A DNA stretch of 64,000 nucleotides from Polytrichum commune (Eukaryota > Streptophyta > Polytrichopsida > Polytrichales > Polytrichaceae). Of the stretch, positions 46,330-58,701 are shown piece after piece. The notes under the pieces are model-generated. The model searched no databases and had not been told where the DNA came from. It saw only the letters and a list, made by a program, of their open reading frames with translations. Position numbers and translations under genes: made by a program. Position 1 is the first letter of the stretch, and each line of letters begins with the position of its first letter. Where the stretch lies: contig OX485804.1 of NCBI GenBank assembly GCA_950295325.1, positions 46,562,001-46,626,000 on the forward strand, written 5' to 3'.

Positions 46330-48287
46330 ATGGCTATCAGCCCCAAGCGAGCCGCGCTGTCTTTATCGAGGGATGGCGCCTCGCTCTCTCTCCGGGACAC
46401 CGTGCACACCCAAGGCGCCAAACAGGGCGCCAAACCTACGGAGGTTTATGGCTTCGTTGGCGCCATCTCCACCCTCGTCGCCTTTGGTACACCCCACACA
46501 TTCTGTTTGGATGTTGTTTCCATCTCTCGTTGTCTCCGTCATCACAACACATATGTAGATGATGAACACACCTTACCTCACAATGTGACACCATGCTCGT
46601 CGCTAATCCAATGGGCCAGAAATGAGAATCTATGGAGTTAGAAGTGTCCACAATAGGGCCACATGACCGGTGTGAGGAGGAATCTTGATGATGTGGTGTA
46701 TGAAGAGGATGGTTATTATAACTCATATCACGTCGCGACTGGTGTATTGAAAACCAGAAAAAAGATGTGATATCGTCATTTCTTGCTTAGCTGCATTCCA
46801 TGTATCGCCCATATGGGGTTATAGGAGCCATCTCCACCCTCGTCGCCTTTGGTACGGGATTCAGACAGGCAGCCCACACAATTTGGTTTGGAGGTTGTCC
46901 ACATTCTGGTCTTGCCCGCTCTTGTTGTCTCCATCATCACAAGTCATAATTAGATGATGAACACACTTTACCTTACAATGTGAGACCATGATCGTTGCGT
47001 GTGTGCAGTCGTTTTCCTCATCTGGGCATACCTACCGGAGCCATGGCTTCACACGGTTGGCATCACTTATTACCCCAGCCGGTAAGACACCCTTCCCCTT
47101 TTCACTTTACAATTGAATTTGAGGTTTGGTGAAACTGACCAATCTCTCATAACGCCACTTTGTAATTTCATAGTCAGAAGAGGCACGAGATATTTATATT
47201 GTATATAATTCCTGGGTCCCATTTCGGTAGCATACCATATCCCATTTTCTTGGATGCCGCGATGTGTTTAGTCTGCTCTTTTGGAGTGTTCTTGAGATGA
47301 TATTTAATCATTTTTCAAAAAAACTCCCCCCATGTTGTACATTTGGAACCGGCAGTTGTAAAGATGGGTTAGCACCCTGGTGATTTTTGAGGTCATGATT
47401 GCAGCATGCCTTCTCAGAAGGGAATCAGAGGGCATGCTGATCAAATAAGGTAGACGTGTGTTATTTGGACACTTTTCTCTCTGCACCCACTTCTTGTCCG
47501 ATATGAAATATGCAATTAGTGTAAGATGACTAGCAAATCCAAATGATGCCCGTAGCCATTTGCTCATGAATTGCGGAGCTCATATGAATATCTTACTCAT
47601 TATCAAAGTGAAGTTTCCTGTATTCATTAAATGGTCGTACAGGTCCTCCCAATTTATATTGAGCTTAGAGCTTAGAATAGTCAGCATATTGGAGCATGTT
47701 GTCCAATCTCTATTAAACACATTTTTTTGTTGTCCGTTCTAAGATCCCCACCTAACCACATAGCAATCAAACCTAGGTGTCCAATTAAGTGCACTGTTTG
47801 ATTAAGGCCCATCTACCTTATTATACTTAATGATACTGCTTGCAAAATTGTTATGTATGTGAGTATGCAGATATTGGGCCATGGCTATACCTGCATATTT
47901 GATGGTAGCAATTTTTTTCATCTGCACGTTCTACACGAGCCTGAATTACATTGCAACTCCACCACCTTACTCTTTGAACACTTTGTTTGGTTAGTAATCA
48001 TCTCCCTTTTAAATTTACTTGTCTGATGTTTTCGACTTGTGATGATTGCATGTAGATTCAATTAGAAGCGGCTAAATTATGATTGATTTTGAGTGGCTAG
48101 AATGAGCTTCATTTTATCTTTATTAAACATTTGTGGGGGTGTTGCAGATGAGTACACAAGAGCGCCAATGAAGGTGGTGGGTGTGCCACAAAGTGTTCAT
48201 CAAGACGATATGCCGATACATGCAATTTCAGATATTCCTATCTTTACAGTTAATTCCTTGGTCTTTGGTAATAATAATGTAGAATAA
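46330..48287 (+). CDS. PIGP: PIG-P: phosphatidylinositol N-acetylglucosaminyltransferase subunit P
   Basis: Four exons keep frame: 46330-46486, 47009-47081, 47871-47989, 48148-48287 (162 residues). PIG-P is a small ER-membrane subunit of the GPI-GlcNAc transferase that performs the first step of GPI-anchor synthesis. The N-terminal 45 residues are basic and cytosolic-like. Next comes the family motif KPTEVYGFVGAISTLVAF with a membrane span continuing through VVFLIWAYLPE, then HTVGITYYPSRYWAMAIPAYLM and a second span (VAIFFICTFYTSLNYIATPPP). The tail DEYTRAP is also typical. Length and two-span layout agree with plant homologues. Part of exon 1 and intron 1 is duplicated downstream (46826-47000). 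Confidence 0.93.
46458..47000 (+). repeat. Duplicated exon 1 end/intron 1 start in PIG-P
   Basis: The segment 46458-46612 recurs at 46826-47000: GCCATCTCCACCCTCGTCGC, CTTTGGTAC, CACACA, GATGATGAACACAC and ACAATGTGA appear in the same order. The duplicate includes a second usable-looking donor (CTTTG|GTACGG at about 46851). Confidence 0.85.
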
Positions 48288-49609
48288 TTCTATCTATGAT
48301 TTCCTAGACCCTTCAAATTCCTTGTTCACCTTCCAACCCCCTTTGTATCTGAATATACATTGGCTTAACCCTCTGGGTTACATATTTCAATGCCTCAAAC
48401 CTTGGGTTGTCCTATTTAGCAGGTCAGTATAGCCATCACAGATAGATATTCGGTGATCACAAGCCAGCTTAGAGCAGAGTCAAAATTTGATCTAGTAACT
48501 TGTGTAAATATCTCAAGTCCATGCCATCATTAGAGTGGCTTCATAGACGGGACTCCTACTTTGTGAGACATGTGAGATACTTTATTTCCCTGTATACAAC
48601 CAGATTTGCATGTGTTGCATTACATGTTCACACCTGAGAACGTGCACATAGGATACAAGTAAAACTTCTGCAGACTATTTTCTCTATCCTGTTATTGACT
48701 CTGCAAGTCACGTTCTTGTGGCTCAAGGAGGGAGGTGTTGGAAATGCAACAAATTTTCTGTTAACTGTACAGTTTTCATGCATCACCGAATATGTTGTTT
48801 CTTCCATTTACTCATATTTCTCTCACATTTCCAAATGCTTGAAATGAATGCTCTCTGGTGGACGATGGGAGCACCCATGTGTGAATGTTCTGTGGTTCCC
48901 ATGATTTGTGTTTCATTGTTGCTGAACTAGCCCGTGCAACTTGTGGACAAGGCTACAAGCAAGGAAACTCAAGTGGTAGAGGTATTGCTACTGGATGTCT
49001 GCCCTGATTACCTATTTCGCATCCTGAGCAGAAAGCCTAAGCGCGGCAAGTGTATCCTTGTTGAGGCTTCTCTGTCCGCTCCTTGTCGCTACAAGAAAAT
49101 CTTCACCACTATCCTTTTATCAAAGCAGCCTGGTGGGATCCAGATTTCTGATAACAATTTATGTAAAGTAACACATGAAATGCGAACCCACATTTGTGAC
49201 AGATGCTCGAGTCTGGAATGAAAACTACCCTAATCAACATTATTAATCACATAACCTCACAGGTGCTTGTTCCCTCGAATGTAGAGATATTGTATCATGT
49301 TCCACATGTGACTTTTGCCCTTCGATGTGAAGCTAAAGCAGATGCAACTATGCATGGACGTGATGCCTTTTCCAGTAAGTTAGGCTCGCCGAAGAAAATG
49401 AGATGCCATCTGGAACATCATGTGAATTCTGGGAGGAGCGATGACAAGTGGCAACGCAATCTTCAGTCAAGTATAGGATTGCCCTTTTCAGGGAAAGGCG
49501 TAACACATTTGGACGGAGCAGATGTGCAGGTCGTCCCAACCCAGGACAGACTAGCTTAGCTTAGCGTAGCTTCACCGTCTCTTCTCTCTTTTGGGTGGCT
49601 AGGCTTTTT
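48288..49609. other. Spacer; possible decayed exon at 48931-49221
   Basis: Between PIG-P and the nuclease. The frame from 48934 (start codon GTG) reads VQLVDKATSKETQVVEVLLLDVCPDYLFRILSRKPKRGK; it looks better than random but lacks a recognised domain or supporting splice partners. It could be an alternative 3' exon or a relic. No annotation is justified. Confidence 0.3.
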
Positions 49610-52600
49610 ATGGTGAGCTCAACTTCATCGGCCCGTCTTCAAAGTCTGTCAATCTGGGGCAGGGCGCACACTCCACGGGGTCTGCAGGATCTTTTGCTGC
49701 GTAGCGGTTTTGCCTCTTCAAATATTTTGCTAGTCATGGCTGCACAAATTGTCAGCCTTAAAAGCCCTGCTGCGGCAGGGTTTCGCCGGTACGCCACTCT
49801 GTTTCATCATTCGCCTTGATTGCTTGGTTCTCGCAAACTATGCTGTTGCTGCAATTTCATCATGCTTATGTGCGGCGACCAATTTTAGGGGTATTGTTTG
49901 TGTTTGGCTTTGATGACCTCGTAGGACTTCAAAGTTCGAACTTCAAAGTTCATAATTGAATTGTGGCACCATGAGTCAGTTGCTTCATTCGCCTTGATTG
50001 CTTGGTTCTCGCAAACTATGGAGTTGCTGCAATTCCATCACCACATGTTGAATTGGAGTAATTAAGCTTGAACGAGATGCTTGTGTTTGGCGACCAATTC
50101 TAGGGGTTTCGTTTGTGTTTGGCTTTGATGAGCTCGTAAAGGGCTTCGAACTTTAGATTCGTATTTGAATTGTGGCAGCATGAAGTCTGTTACATCATCC
50201 GCCTTGATTGCTTGGTTCTCGCAAACTATGGTGTTGCTGCTCTTTTATCACCACATTTTGAATTGGAGGAATTAGGCTGCGGAACGAGATGCTTGTATGC
50301 GGCGACCAATTTTATAGGTTTTGGTCGTCTTTGGCTTTTAAAGCTTACGTAGGCCTCCGAACTTCAAAGTTCATAATTGAATTGTGGCGCAGATGTGTCT
50401 CATTCTCTTATCATGCTTCCGGCTCTCTGCTGAAGACGCAGGTGACAGAGAGCTCCGCCAGCAGATATGTGCCTTCTTCTGCATCAAACCGCGGTGTCGA
50501 ACTAAATGGCAAGGTTGAATTGAAGTTGAATCGAAGACGAGATGTGCTCCTCGCTTCTCTATTGCCACTCTGGTTGATAAACCGGAACGATGCTCTTGCA
50601 GGTGATTACTTCGTCGTGGACATTGAATAGCTGTTGTCTCGGTTATACTAGTACCCTGGGCATCTTGTTGGTGTTGGTTCATGGAGTATAGAAAGTTTAT
50701 CGAAATTTGTTTTCGAAGGTCTGACCTATCCTTGTTTTCGAAACAATCTCATGTAAGAATTATGATGATGCCCTGCTCCCAACGTACTCACAGGCGCTTG
50801 GAAATTGTCAGATCAGATAGAAGAAGATGAAAACAAAGAAATTGGAAGGAAAGAAGCTGAGGCAGACACGTTTGGATTCGATGGACTGGGTACAAGCGAG
50901 GCTGACTACGCTGTTGGCAAAGTTGTTGCACTCGCACAAGCTGGAGATGGTGCAGTCCTATTTTTAGGGTTAGTATTGCAACCATGGACTTCCCAGTGTT
51001 TTTTGTAACTTCATATATTCATAGGAGGCTTTTGTCGTGCAACATACTCCATTGTGAACTCCTGGGATAATGAATGGCTGCTTGTGTAAGTAGGGGCATT
51101 TTGAATTCATTGTTGCATCAAACGATTTAGGTTATGCATGCAGATTTAGGCCTGTTATATACCGTTTGCACAGACCGAAAATTGGATGTTTAAAAAAGTA
51201 GCCTCATGTGTGTGAGTGCTGCTAAAGGTTTTGTAGACGTGGAACATTCCCTAATGTCCACCGTTTGGGTAAAGTATTTTGGTATCAAGTCACGACTCAC
51301 ATGCAACGATGAAAAACCAATAATGAATCGCAAGACGGGAGTTGTAACAAGGAAGGTAAATTGGTCATTTGTCTTGATTGTGTTTTGAGAGTCGTCGAAT
51401 GTTTTGAAATGTTCAACAGCCGTGTAGAGAAACTGCAATCGGATGTCGAACGTGTCAGTTCTTTGATGTTGAAGTGCACAAAAAGGTGGCTCCCCAAAGG
51501 GTCCTCGATGGTCTGAAATGTCTGACATTTGCCACATGCGAGTGGTGTATTAGCCTTATCAGTGTCAGGAATGCACAGGCTTGGTAGAAAAATATTAAAT
51601 CCACAGTTGTGCTGGACTTATGGTTTAGGGTCGACGGATTTGATCTGCCATTGCGAATGGTGGTTGGAGCTGCAGAGGCAATGGCTATCTTAACAGCGGC
51701 TCAAGAAAGACGAAGCCGCAGGCCGGTTACACACGAAGCTTGGAGCTCTTCTCTGGCTGCTGTTGGATGGAAGGTAACCTAATTGCCTCCTGCATCCATC
51801 GATTTCTGATAATAACAAGAGTTATCCTCTAACTTTTATACCTTCTATTTCTAGTAGATATAATAGAGTCATCCTTTGAATTAAAAATTGCTAAATATTA
51901 GAGTTATCCTCCAACTCAACATGACTCTTGGTCAGGAGTTGGTATTTTGTTTTGCATAAACACCTTCCATATTCAGTAAGTTTTTGATGCATGGTTGGAG
52001 GCAGTGTGGAGGTTTGAATGAAGAATATTATTCTATATAAGTTAATTGAGGGTCTAGCTCATTTGGCATGCCAAGAGGTGCTAAAATGAAGTTGGCCCTC
52101 AATGTTGTTCTTCATTCAAATTCTAACACTGCCTCTGAGCATGCACCATCCAAACAAATAGGAAACAAATTAATAGATATTGTCTGCAAAACAACTAGTG
52201 GAAAATCAGTGGACGAACTCCTGATGCAAATTCCATTGAATCAAAGGACATGTCTACTGACAGTCTACACATAGGTTCTCACTCTATCATGATCTGTTTT
52301 GCAGGTGGACCGTGTAACGATTACGAGCATGGAGAGTGATGTGTTCTACAGCAGACTTGTGCTATCTCTGGAACCATCATCTGCAGCCGCAGCCGCAGGT
52401 TCTTTTTTGAGGGATGATGCTGTTGGTGATGGGTTGTCGAAGAATGAGCGATTCCGAAGTGTGGACATGCGTCCATCTGATGCCATCGCCCTTGCCCTTA
52501 GGTGCAGAGCCCCTCTCTTTATAAGTAAGAAAGTGGCTGAGGAGATTGTTGGAGCTTTTAAGAAAGGTGGTGATGAGCCAGCAAAGAGACCCGCCGATCC

Positions 52601-52709
52601 CTTAAAGACTCCTGGATTACAAGCAAGAACAGACGGATCAGCTGTCAATGGCCTACCAAAGGTTCTGGTTGTTCAGGGCAATCTGGAAGGATCGTGGAGG
52701 GACTTGTAA
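49610..52709 (+). CDS. Bifunctional nuclease (BFN/DUF151 domain), predicted plastid-targeted
   Basis: Five exons keep frame: 49610-49788, 50393-50601, 50794-50968, 51629-51773, 52305-52709 (370 residues; an in-frame ATG at 49736 would give 328). The BFN domain is split over exons 3-5: VGKVVALAQAGDGAVLFLG, then LPLRMVVGAAEAMAILTAAQ, RPVTHEAWSSSLAAVGWKV and VDMRPSDAIALALRCRAPLF. Plant BBD/BFN proteins with this domain are reported to have nuclease activity and a role in defence signalling; bacterial relatives are small single-domain proteins. The N-terminus is Ser/Ala/Arg-rich like a transit peptide, and exon 2 ends in a twin-arginine hydrophobic stretch (RRRDVLLASLLPLWLI...ALA) resembling a thylakoid-lumen signal. 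Intron 1 consists of three tandem repeats. The start codon is the main uncertainty. Confidence 0.85.
49806..50395 (+). repeat. Three tandem repeats forming intron 1 of the nuclease gene
   Basis: Units start at 49812, 49990 and 50200 with CGCCTTGATTGCTTGGTTCT and CGCAAACTATG, continue with GGCGACCAATTTTA, TTTGGCTTT and CTTCAAAGTTC, and end AATTGAATTGTGGC. Periods are 178 and 210 bp. The third unit ends in GTGGCGCAG, which supplies the acceptor of exon 2; the corresponding positions of units 1 and 2 read GTGGCACCATG and GTGGCAGCATG. Confidence 0.9.
51890..52270 (+). mobile_element. MITE copy A in nuclease intron 4
   Basis: Starts AGAGTTATCCTCCAACTC and runs through ATGACTCTTGGTCAGGAG, CACCTTCCAT, GAGCATGCACCAT, GATATTGT and TGGAAAATCA to AATCAAAGGACATG. 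The same 350-390 bp unit recurs at 54222-54590 and 62820-63180. Confidence 0.82.
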
Positions 52710-53890
52710 ATGATGTTGAGATAATGTAGCAACTGATTGTTGTTGTTGTACAGCACTGTACATAATTCATGTCAAGGGCTATAAGGAGTTGGTGTAGCCT
52801 CAGAAGAGAAACCGCAGATAGGTCATTTGTTTCCTGAAGTTTCATACCACCTGTTTCTCTTGGTTAGAGCATTTGAAGACAGTTCCTCACGCCTGAAATA
52901 TATCATCACAATACGAATTCAAATACAGCAATGTGTGCTTCAATTTGCAGCTGGTGATGTGAAATTCCTTGTTGTGTTGTATGTACAACGAGATTCGGGA
53001 CCTTTCTGTAGGAATTTTTGGTTCGCGCAGACCACACCTTCCTAACCATCAGGACCTCTTCCACACAAAATAACCACTACCATAGGATCTCTAAATCAAC
53101 CCAATTCAATTATGCTATCTGGTATCAAGCACTTTGCCTATGAAGCAAGTTGTAGTGGAAGATGTTGAGTTTGTCCTTTATGGCTGCAGTTGTGAACCCG
53201 AAGTGTTTAAAAAAATTCTTGCTGAAAACATTGGAGTGGAGTGACCTATCCACAATAACCCAGTTTGGGAAGATTGGGAAGTATCCACATACTGTCCAGA
53301 ACTTCACTTTGCTGGAGGTTATTTCGACTATCATTACATATGTTGAACTTGGGGTATATTACATACGTTGGGTCACTATTGCCAGATGTTCAAATTTCTA
53401 CTTTCATTACATCAAGAATGTAGGAAACCTGGACGAAGATGCTGTGAGTTTCCTGGCGTTTAGATAGATATAAAGATGCAAGTGGATACCTTTTTCCCTG
53501 ATGACTCCACCAACGATATTCCTGCCTGAATTTTGAATGAGTTTAGAGCGACTATGGTTGTGACGAGTCACTCTGCCTGTATACCTATTTCCTCATTAAA
53601 AACTCAATATAAATATAACATGATCAAACTTACATGTCAAAATGTTGAAATATGAACCGGTGTTTCATTCCGTCTGCCTGGAAGGTAAGAAATCGACATC
53701 AAGATACTACAGATAAGTCCATCACACAAGGAAATTAAGCATCATTCGGCATGACTTTAAGAGGCTAGATTAGAATGGTGAAGGGGGGAAAGCTTATCTC
53801 ATCTCACAAAAAGCCAAATCATCCAAAAGGGGGGCGGGGTGATGGGTTCGTGATATTTGTGACTTCGAGGGAACAGTAAAACAACACACC
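52710..53890. other. Spacer between the nuclease and O-methyltransferase genes
   Basis: 3' UTR of the nuclease followed by promoter DNA. No domain-bearing frame, tRNA or repeat was recognised. Confidence 0.4.
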
Positions 53891-56800
53891 ATGGCAGGGG
53901 CGGCGGGTCGCTCCTTTCTCCAATGGCCCGCCCTGCATCTATTTCCTCCAAATGGCAAGCTCTATTTTGGCGCCAAGAATGTTCGAATTCACAGTTTCCA
54001 CTCCAAATCTTGCAGGCTGTTGTGTCGCTTGGAAAATGGTAAGTCGGCAGCCAGCAGTGAAGCTCACATCGTTCCCATCGGCAAACACCCGGGCATGACG
54101 GATCAGCTTTACAATTACATCCTACGACATACTCGTGAACCCCAGGTGTTGTTCTTCATCACACCTCTATGTCGAATGTCATAGTTGCCGAGGTTGATTC
54201 TTATTTAGCTACATATTAGAGTTACCCTGTAACTCATCAACATGACTTTTGGTCGGGAGTTTGGTTGTTTTTGCATACAACACCTTCCATGTTCGGTAGG
54301 TTTGCGGTATATGCTTAGAGGTAGCATGGAGGTTTGAAGGAAGAACATTGTATATCGATTCATGGAGTTCAAAATCATTTTGCCATGAGAAGAGAAGTGC
54401 TTAATTGAGTTTGGCCCTCAATGAACCGAAATAGGTTGCTCTTCATGCAAATTCAAACACTTCCCCCGAGCATGCACCATCACAAGTGGACAGAAATTAT
54501 TGATATTGTATGCGAAAGACCAATGGAAAATCATAGGGGACGGATTCCTGATGAAATGTCCGCTTGAATTAAAGGATAACTTTATATGTAGAAGTTTGCA
54601 GATACCTTAGTGCCCAAAATGTAGAATTATCCTTCGATGCCGCAGCTAATCGTCATTCGTGGAATTGTTGTTTCGTGTATTGGTGTGGTTAAGTCTGTGA
54701 GACATTTGTGACACGAAATGCGTTTCAGACTCATTTCAAACGCTGCTCTAAGATGCTTATATTTACCTTCAGATTTTGCAAGAGCTGCGGGAGGAGATGG
54801 CAGAGTCCCCTGGCAGCAATATGCAGGCAAGTGGCAGAAATGTCGAATTCACGGAAAAATAATCGTCACTTTGGGGAGGCATTTTCGAGCACATGATTCA
54901 CACAAGCGAAAAATAAAGAGATCTCAGTCCAACATGCAATCCCAAGTTGGCTGATAACCTTTTTGATGGATATGCGTATGTCGCCAGGGTTTAGGGTTTT
55001 AGGTTTTAGGATCCTGTCCACCGTGAAGCTCAACATCTCCTCTCATTTCTGACTCATTGTGAGTTCATTCCAGTGTCAACAAAGCTTGTGTGAAAAAGTA
55101 AAATAAAAACAGTTTGATAGAGTCCCGGTCCTCTGAGTATACGTGGAATTTGAGTTTCTCCAATTTCGTGACAGGTGCCGCCAGATCAAGGACAATTTTT
55201 GGCAATGCTTGTGCAACTGATGGGGGCACGGCGGTGCATCGAAGTTGGGGTGTTTCACGTATGAAGTTTGTATTTTTTGGTGGCCCTCTTTTTTTCCTTG
55301 TTCGAATCAATGTAGCAGTCAAGTCATGCGCTCTTTCTGGTGCTCGTGATAACCCTTCTTTGGCGGCTGGGCTGCACACCAAGGGTTAGGGTTTTGATAC
55401 AATAGAACTCAACTCTCACAATTCCTAAATGATGACCTATGGGATTCTTGAATGCAAGTTTGGGCAATTTGAGGTAGTCTTCTTGCGTGCAGAATTTTAG
55501 AATACCTAAGTGATGAACTTTGGGATTCTTGCACACAATTCTGGGCAATTTGAGCTAGTCTTGCGTGGAGAATCTCAGAACACGTAAATGATGAAGTATA
55601 GAATTCTAGAAAGAAATTGATCTAGCCCTGTGTGCAGTATGGGATACTTGAATACAACTCTTGGGGCAATTTGAGCTAGTAGTCTGCATGCAGAATCTCA
55701 GAACACCTAATTGGTGAACCATGGGATTCTTGATTACAACCTTGGGCAATGTGAGCTGATCTTCTTGCATGCAGAATCTCGGAACACCTAACTTATGAAC
55801 TATGGGATTCTTAATGCAGCTTTTAGGGAAATTTGAGCTAGTAGTCTTGCATGCAGAATCTCAGAACACCTAGATGATGAACCATGGGACTCTTAAATAC
55901 AAGTTTGGGCAATTTGATCTGCAGGGATATTCGTCACTGGCTGTAGCCTTGGTGCTGCCTGAAGGAGGTCGCCTAGTGGCCTGTGATAGAGATGAGAGGT
56001 CCTTGGATGTGGCAAGGAAGTACTTTACACGTGCAGGTGTGTTGCCCAAGGTAAGGTGGTCATGCAGAATGTGAACATTTTGGCAGGGTTTGAATTATTG
56101 TTGGACTGAGATCCTATTTTTTTGATACCAGTAGGCTATGGGTATTTGACAGTATATGTGGTTTTGATACCCTTCAGGTCTACATATCATGCAAGAACCT
56201 TCATATCTAGGTAAAATTACTGTAGTATCAATATGGTTTAGAATGGTATTGACCCAAATAATAACTTGGGTATACAAAGATTCTCTTACCTTGCCCACTA
56301 AATATCAATATTTGACTGGTGTTACAATTTTGATACCTACTGGTAGGGTCTTTGATACCATTATTGATGTTGATTATTGATATCGTGCATTCACCTATAT
56401 ACCAGACCAACACTGGTCTGAACATTTTGATTAAACATTCTGAAAATTTTGTGGAACGAGTTGAGAGCAGGTGGATATCCGTCATGGCTTAGCAAAGGAC
56501 TCGTTGAATGACCTGCTGCGAAATGGCGAAGCGGGCAGGTGTTCCAGCTAACCATTTCTATACTAGTCTTGTTTTCTAATGCCTTTCAGTTTCATATGCA
56601 CCAGAAGGACACCAAGTTACTTACGTTGATGATGTGTAAGATCACCTGCTCTTGTTCTTGCTAAGAGAGTCTCTCACAGTAAAAATAATATCTTGATAAT
56701 CAGTTCTCTAGGTTTTTTTTGAAGTCCAAATTTTCTCCAAATCTCTGTTCTATTGCCCATATATTATTGAGAGAGGCAATCCTCTAGACCCCTACCCACA

Positions 56801-58066
56801 ATTGAAAATCAAGTGCCCAAGGACTTGAGAGGATTGTCTCTCTATCTCAATAATTGGTGGCCGATGAAGACTTATCATATATATGGACTTTATGGGTGGT
56901 ATGAGGATGCGGGATTGGCCCCAAAACCTTTGAAAGCCGACTATTGAGAGAATAACATAAGAGTGACCATAGGAGTCACTCTTAAGTATGTGGGTGTCGA
57001 GTTTTTTGTTACAGTGAGTCAGATGTTTTACCAGGTCTGTAAGTGCTGGATCAGTTTTCCTAATGATATTTGATTGACTGGATGCAGTTACGATTTTGCA
57101 TTTCTAGATGCAGATAAGATGATGTATTTGGAATACTATGAATTGCTACTTCAGCTGGTAACTTTCCTCGTACCTTAGAGTATACATGGAATAGCAAATT
57201 TCTTCAGACTATATTAAATTTCAGAATCAGAATTGAGATGCAAAGATTATAGGACGTCAAAGTGAAGGTTTCCTTTCTCCTTAAAGGAATCACATAGGCC
57301 CCCTTAATTGTGTTCACAATTGAATCTAAAGTGGTTTTCATATTTTGAGCACATAGTCCAATCTCAATGACCATCATCAATGACAAGCCTTTTGCCATCT
57401 AGCACTAAAATATAGGTGTCCAATTTAGAAGAGTGATGCATACTGCCCAGAAGACTCTCCCGAGAATGAGTCTCAGGAAGCCTCTTAAGAGAATCAGCTA
57501 GAGTCATTTTTGATAGAATATCCAAAACATGTTTGTTAATGATGTGTGTGACCAATGCAATCTCGTCGACAGGTCAAACAAAATGGATTGATCGTTGTTG
57601 ACAATACATTGTGGTATGGTAAAACCGCCGATCCATCTGTACGTATCTATACACACCATCTCATTTTTGCACCAGCTCATTCTGGATAGTCCCATGTGAT
57701 GTCCACTATTTCTTGAAGAGTTGAATGGTCTTAGCAACATGAGTTAGAAGTTTGCAGTGGACGGAAAAGTTGACAAATGTTTTGTCTCTCATGCAGGTTC
57801 AGGACAAAAAGACCCAATTTCTTCGAGATTTCAATAAGTTCCTTATGCTTGATGTGCGAATTAGTGTCTCTATGGTGAGTGGCTGACATTTTCTGACAAT
57901 TTATTATGTTCGCTTCTGACCTAGATTCTGACCTAGGTTCTGACCTTTTACAATATTCTAGCAAATTAATGTAGTTGAGCCTGAATGGTTTCTTTTAGTA
58001 ATAGATGTTTGTTTGTTTGTGCAGGTACCGATTGGTGATGGCATGACCCTTTGCAGAAAACTGTGA
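53891..58066 (+). CDS. Plastid-type caffeoyl-CoA O-methyltransferase-like protein
   Basis: Nine exons keep frame: 53891-54145, 54773-54826, 55175-55258, 55925-56050, 56471-56538, 57088-57157, 57573-57638, 57797-57874, 58025-58066 (280 residues). This is the class I, metal-dependent, SAM-using O-methyltransferase family. Visible blocks are [40 protein letters not shown] (SAM motif I), [52 protein letters not shown] (metal-binding Asp), [17 protein letters not shown] (metal-binding Asn) and the C-terminal [13 protein letters not shown]. The first 60 residues are Ser/Arg-rich, like a transit peptide, as in Arabidopsis At3g62000-type proteins. The substrate is unknown. Intron 2 uses a GC donor (ATGCAG|GCAAGT). 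Confidence 0.94.
54222..54590 (+). mobile_element. MITE copy B in O-methyltransferase intron 1
   Basis: Begins AGAGTTACCCTGTAACTCAT and ends with an inverted terminus (reverse complement AAAGTTATCCTTTAATTCAA). The long inverted ends show this is a TIR element, not a gene relic. Internal words ACACCTTCCAT, GGCCCTCAATGAACCGAAAT, GAGCATGCACCATC and GGAAAATCATAGGGGAC match copies A and C. Confidence 0.82.
55425..55924 (+). repeat. Tandem repeats in O-methyltransferase intron 3 that run into the splice acceptor
   Basis: About six diverged units of roughly 80-90 bp, each of the form CATGCAGAATCTCAGAACAC, CTAAATGATGAAC, ATGGGATTCTT, TTGGGCAATTTGAGCTAGT. The last unit ends GGGCAATTTGATCTGCAG, the acceptor of exon 4, so the 3' splice site is embedded in a repeat copy. 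Confidence 0.88.
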
Positions 58067-58701
58067 GTATTTAGGGATATAACCATGGGTTTTTTTGCAC
58101 TGCTAGGACGTGATATTCAGCCTCTTAACCTCTTGAGGGATGTTTTTTTGCACACCATATGGAACACTTTAATAAAGTCAAATATCTAACATCTATCTTG
58201 CTTGGAAAATTAATCTCATTCTGCAATCATTGCTAACTTTGCCAACATAAAATGCTTGCTTGAATTGGTTTTTGTTGCGACACATACTGGAAGATATGTT
58301 GGGATTGAATAAAACCTCATGGATCATGAGTGGTCAAAACATAACATATGAATTTGTACAATGCGCATTCCACACTTACGATTGAACATTTTGACAATCC
58401 AGACAATTCTACAATATGAATTGGTCAATTTGAGTAGTTGCCATGGGGTCCAAATTCAATCTTCCTCACAACCCACCAGTGAGCTTTCCAGAAGGTTGCT
58501 CATTAGTGGAGGCCTTTGGATTGCTTGAAGTTCACCAGGAATGTCCTAAAATTCGAGTTCAAATGTGTCACATCTGGATCTGTCTCAAATATTTCTCAAT
58601 GTGTTCATGTAGGTGAAAGGGTTAAAGTAATCGGGCATCCAGCCAAAATGGTTGGATGTCTGCTCATAATAATTGTACTATATTCTAGAGAGTGAAATAG
58701 G
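58067..58701. other. Convergent spacer between the O-methyltransferase and ATXR2 genes
   Basis: Only 635 bp separate two stop codons facing each other; it holds both 3' UTRs. No other feature is visible. Confidence 0.5.
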
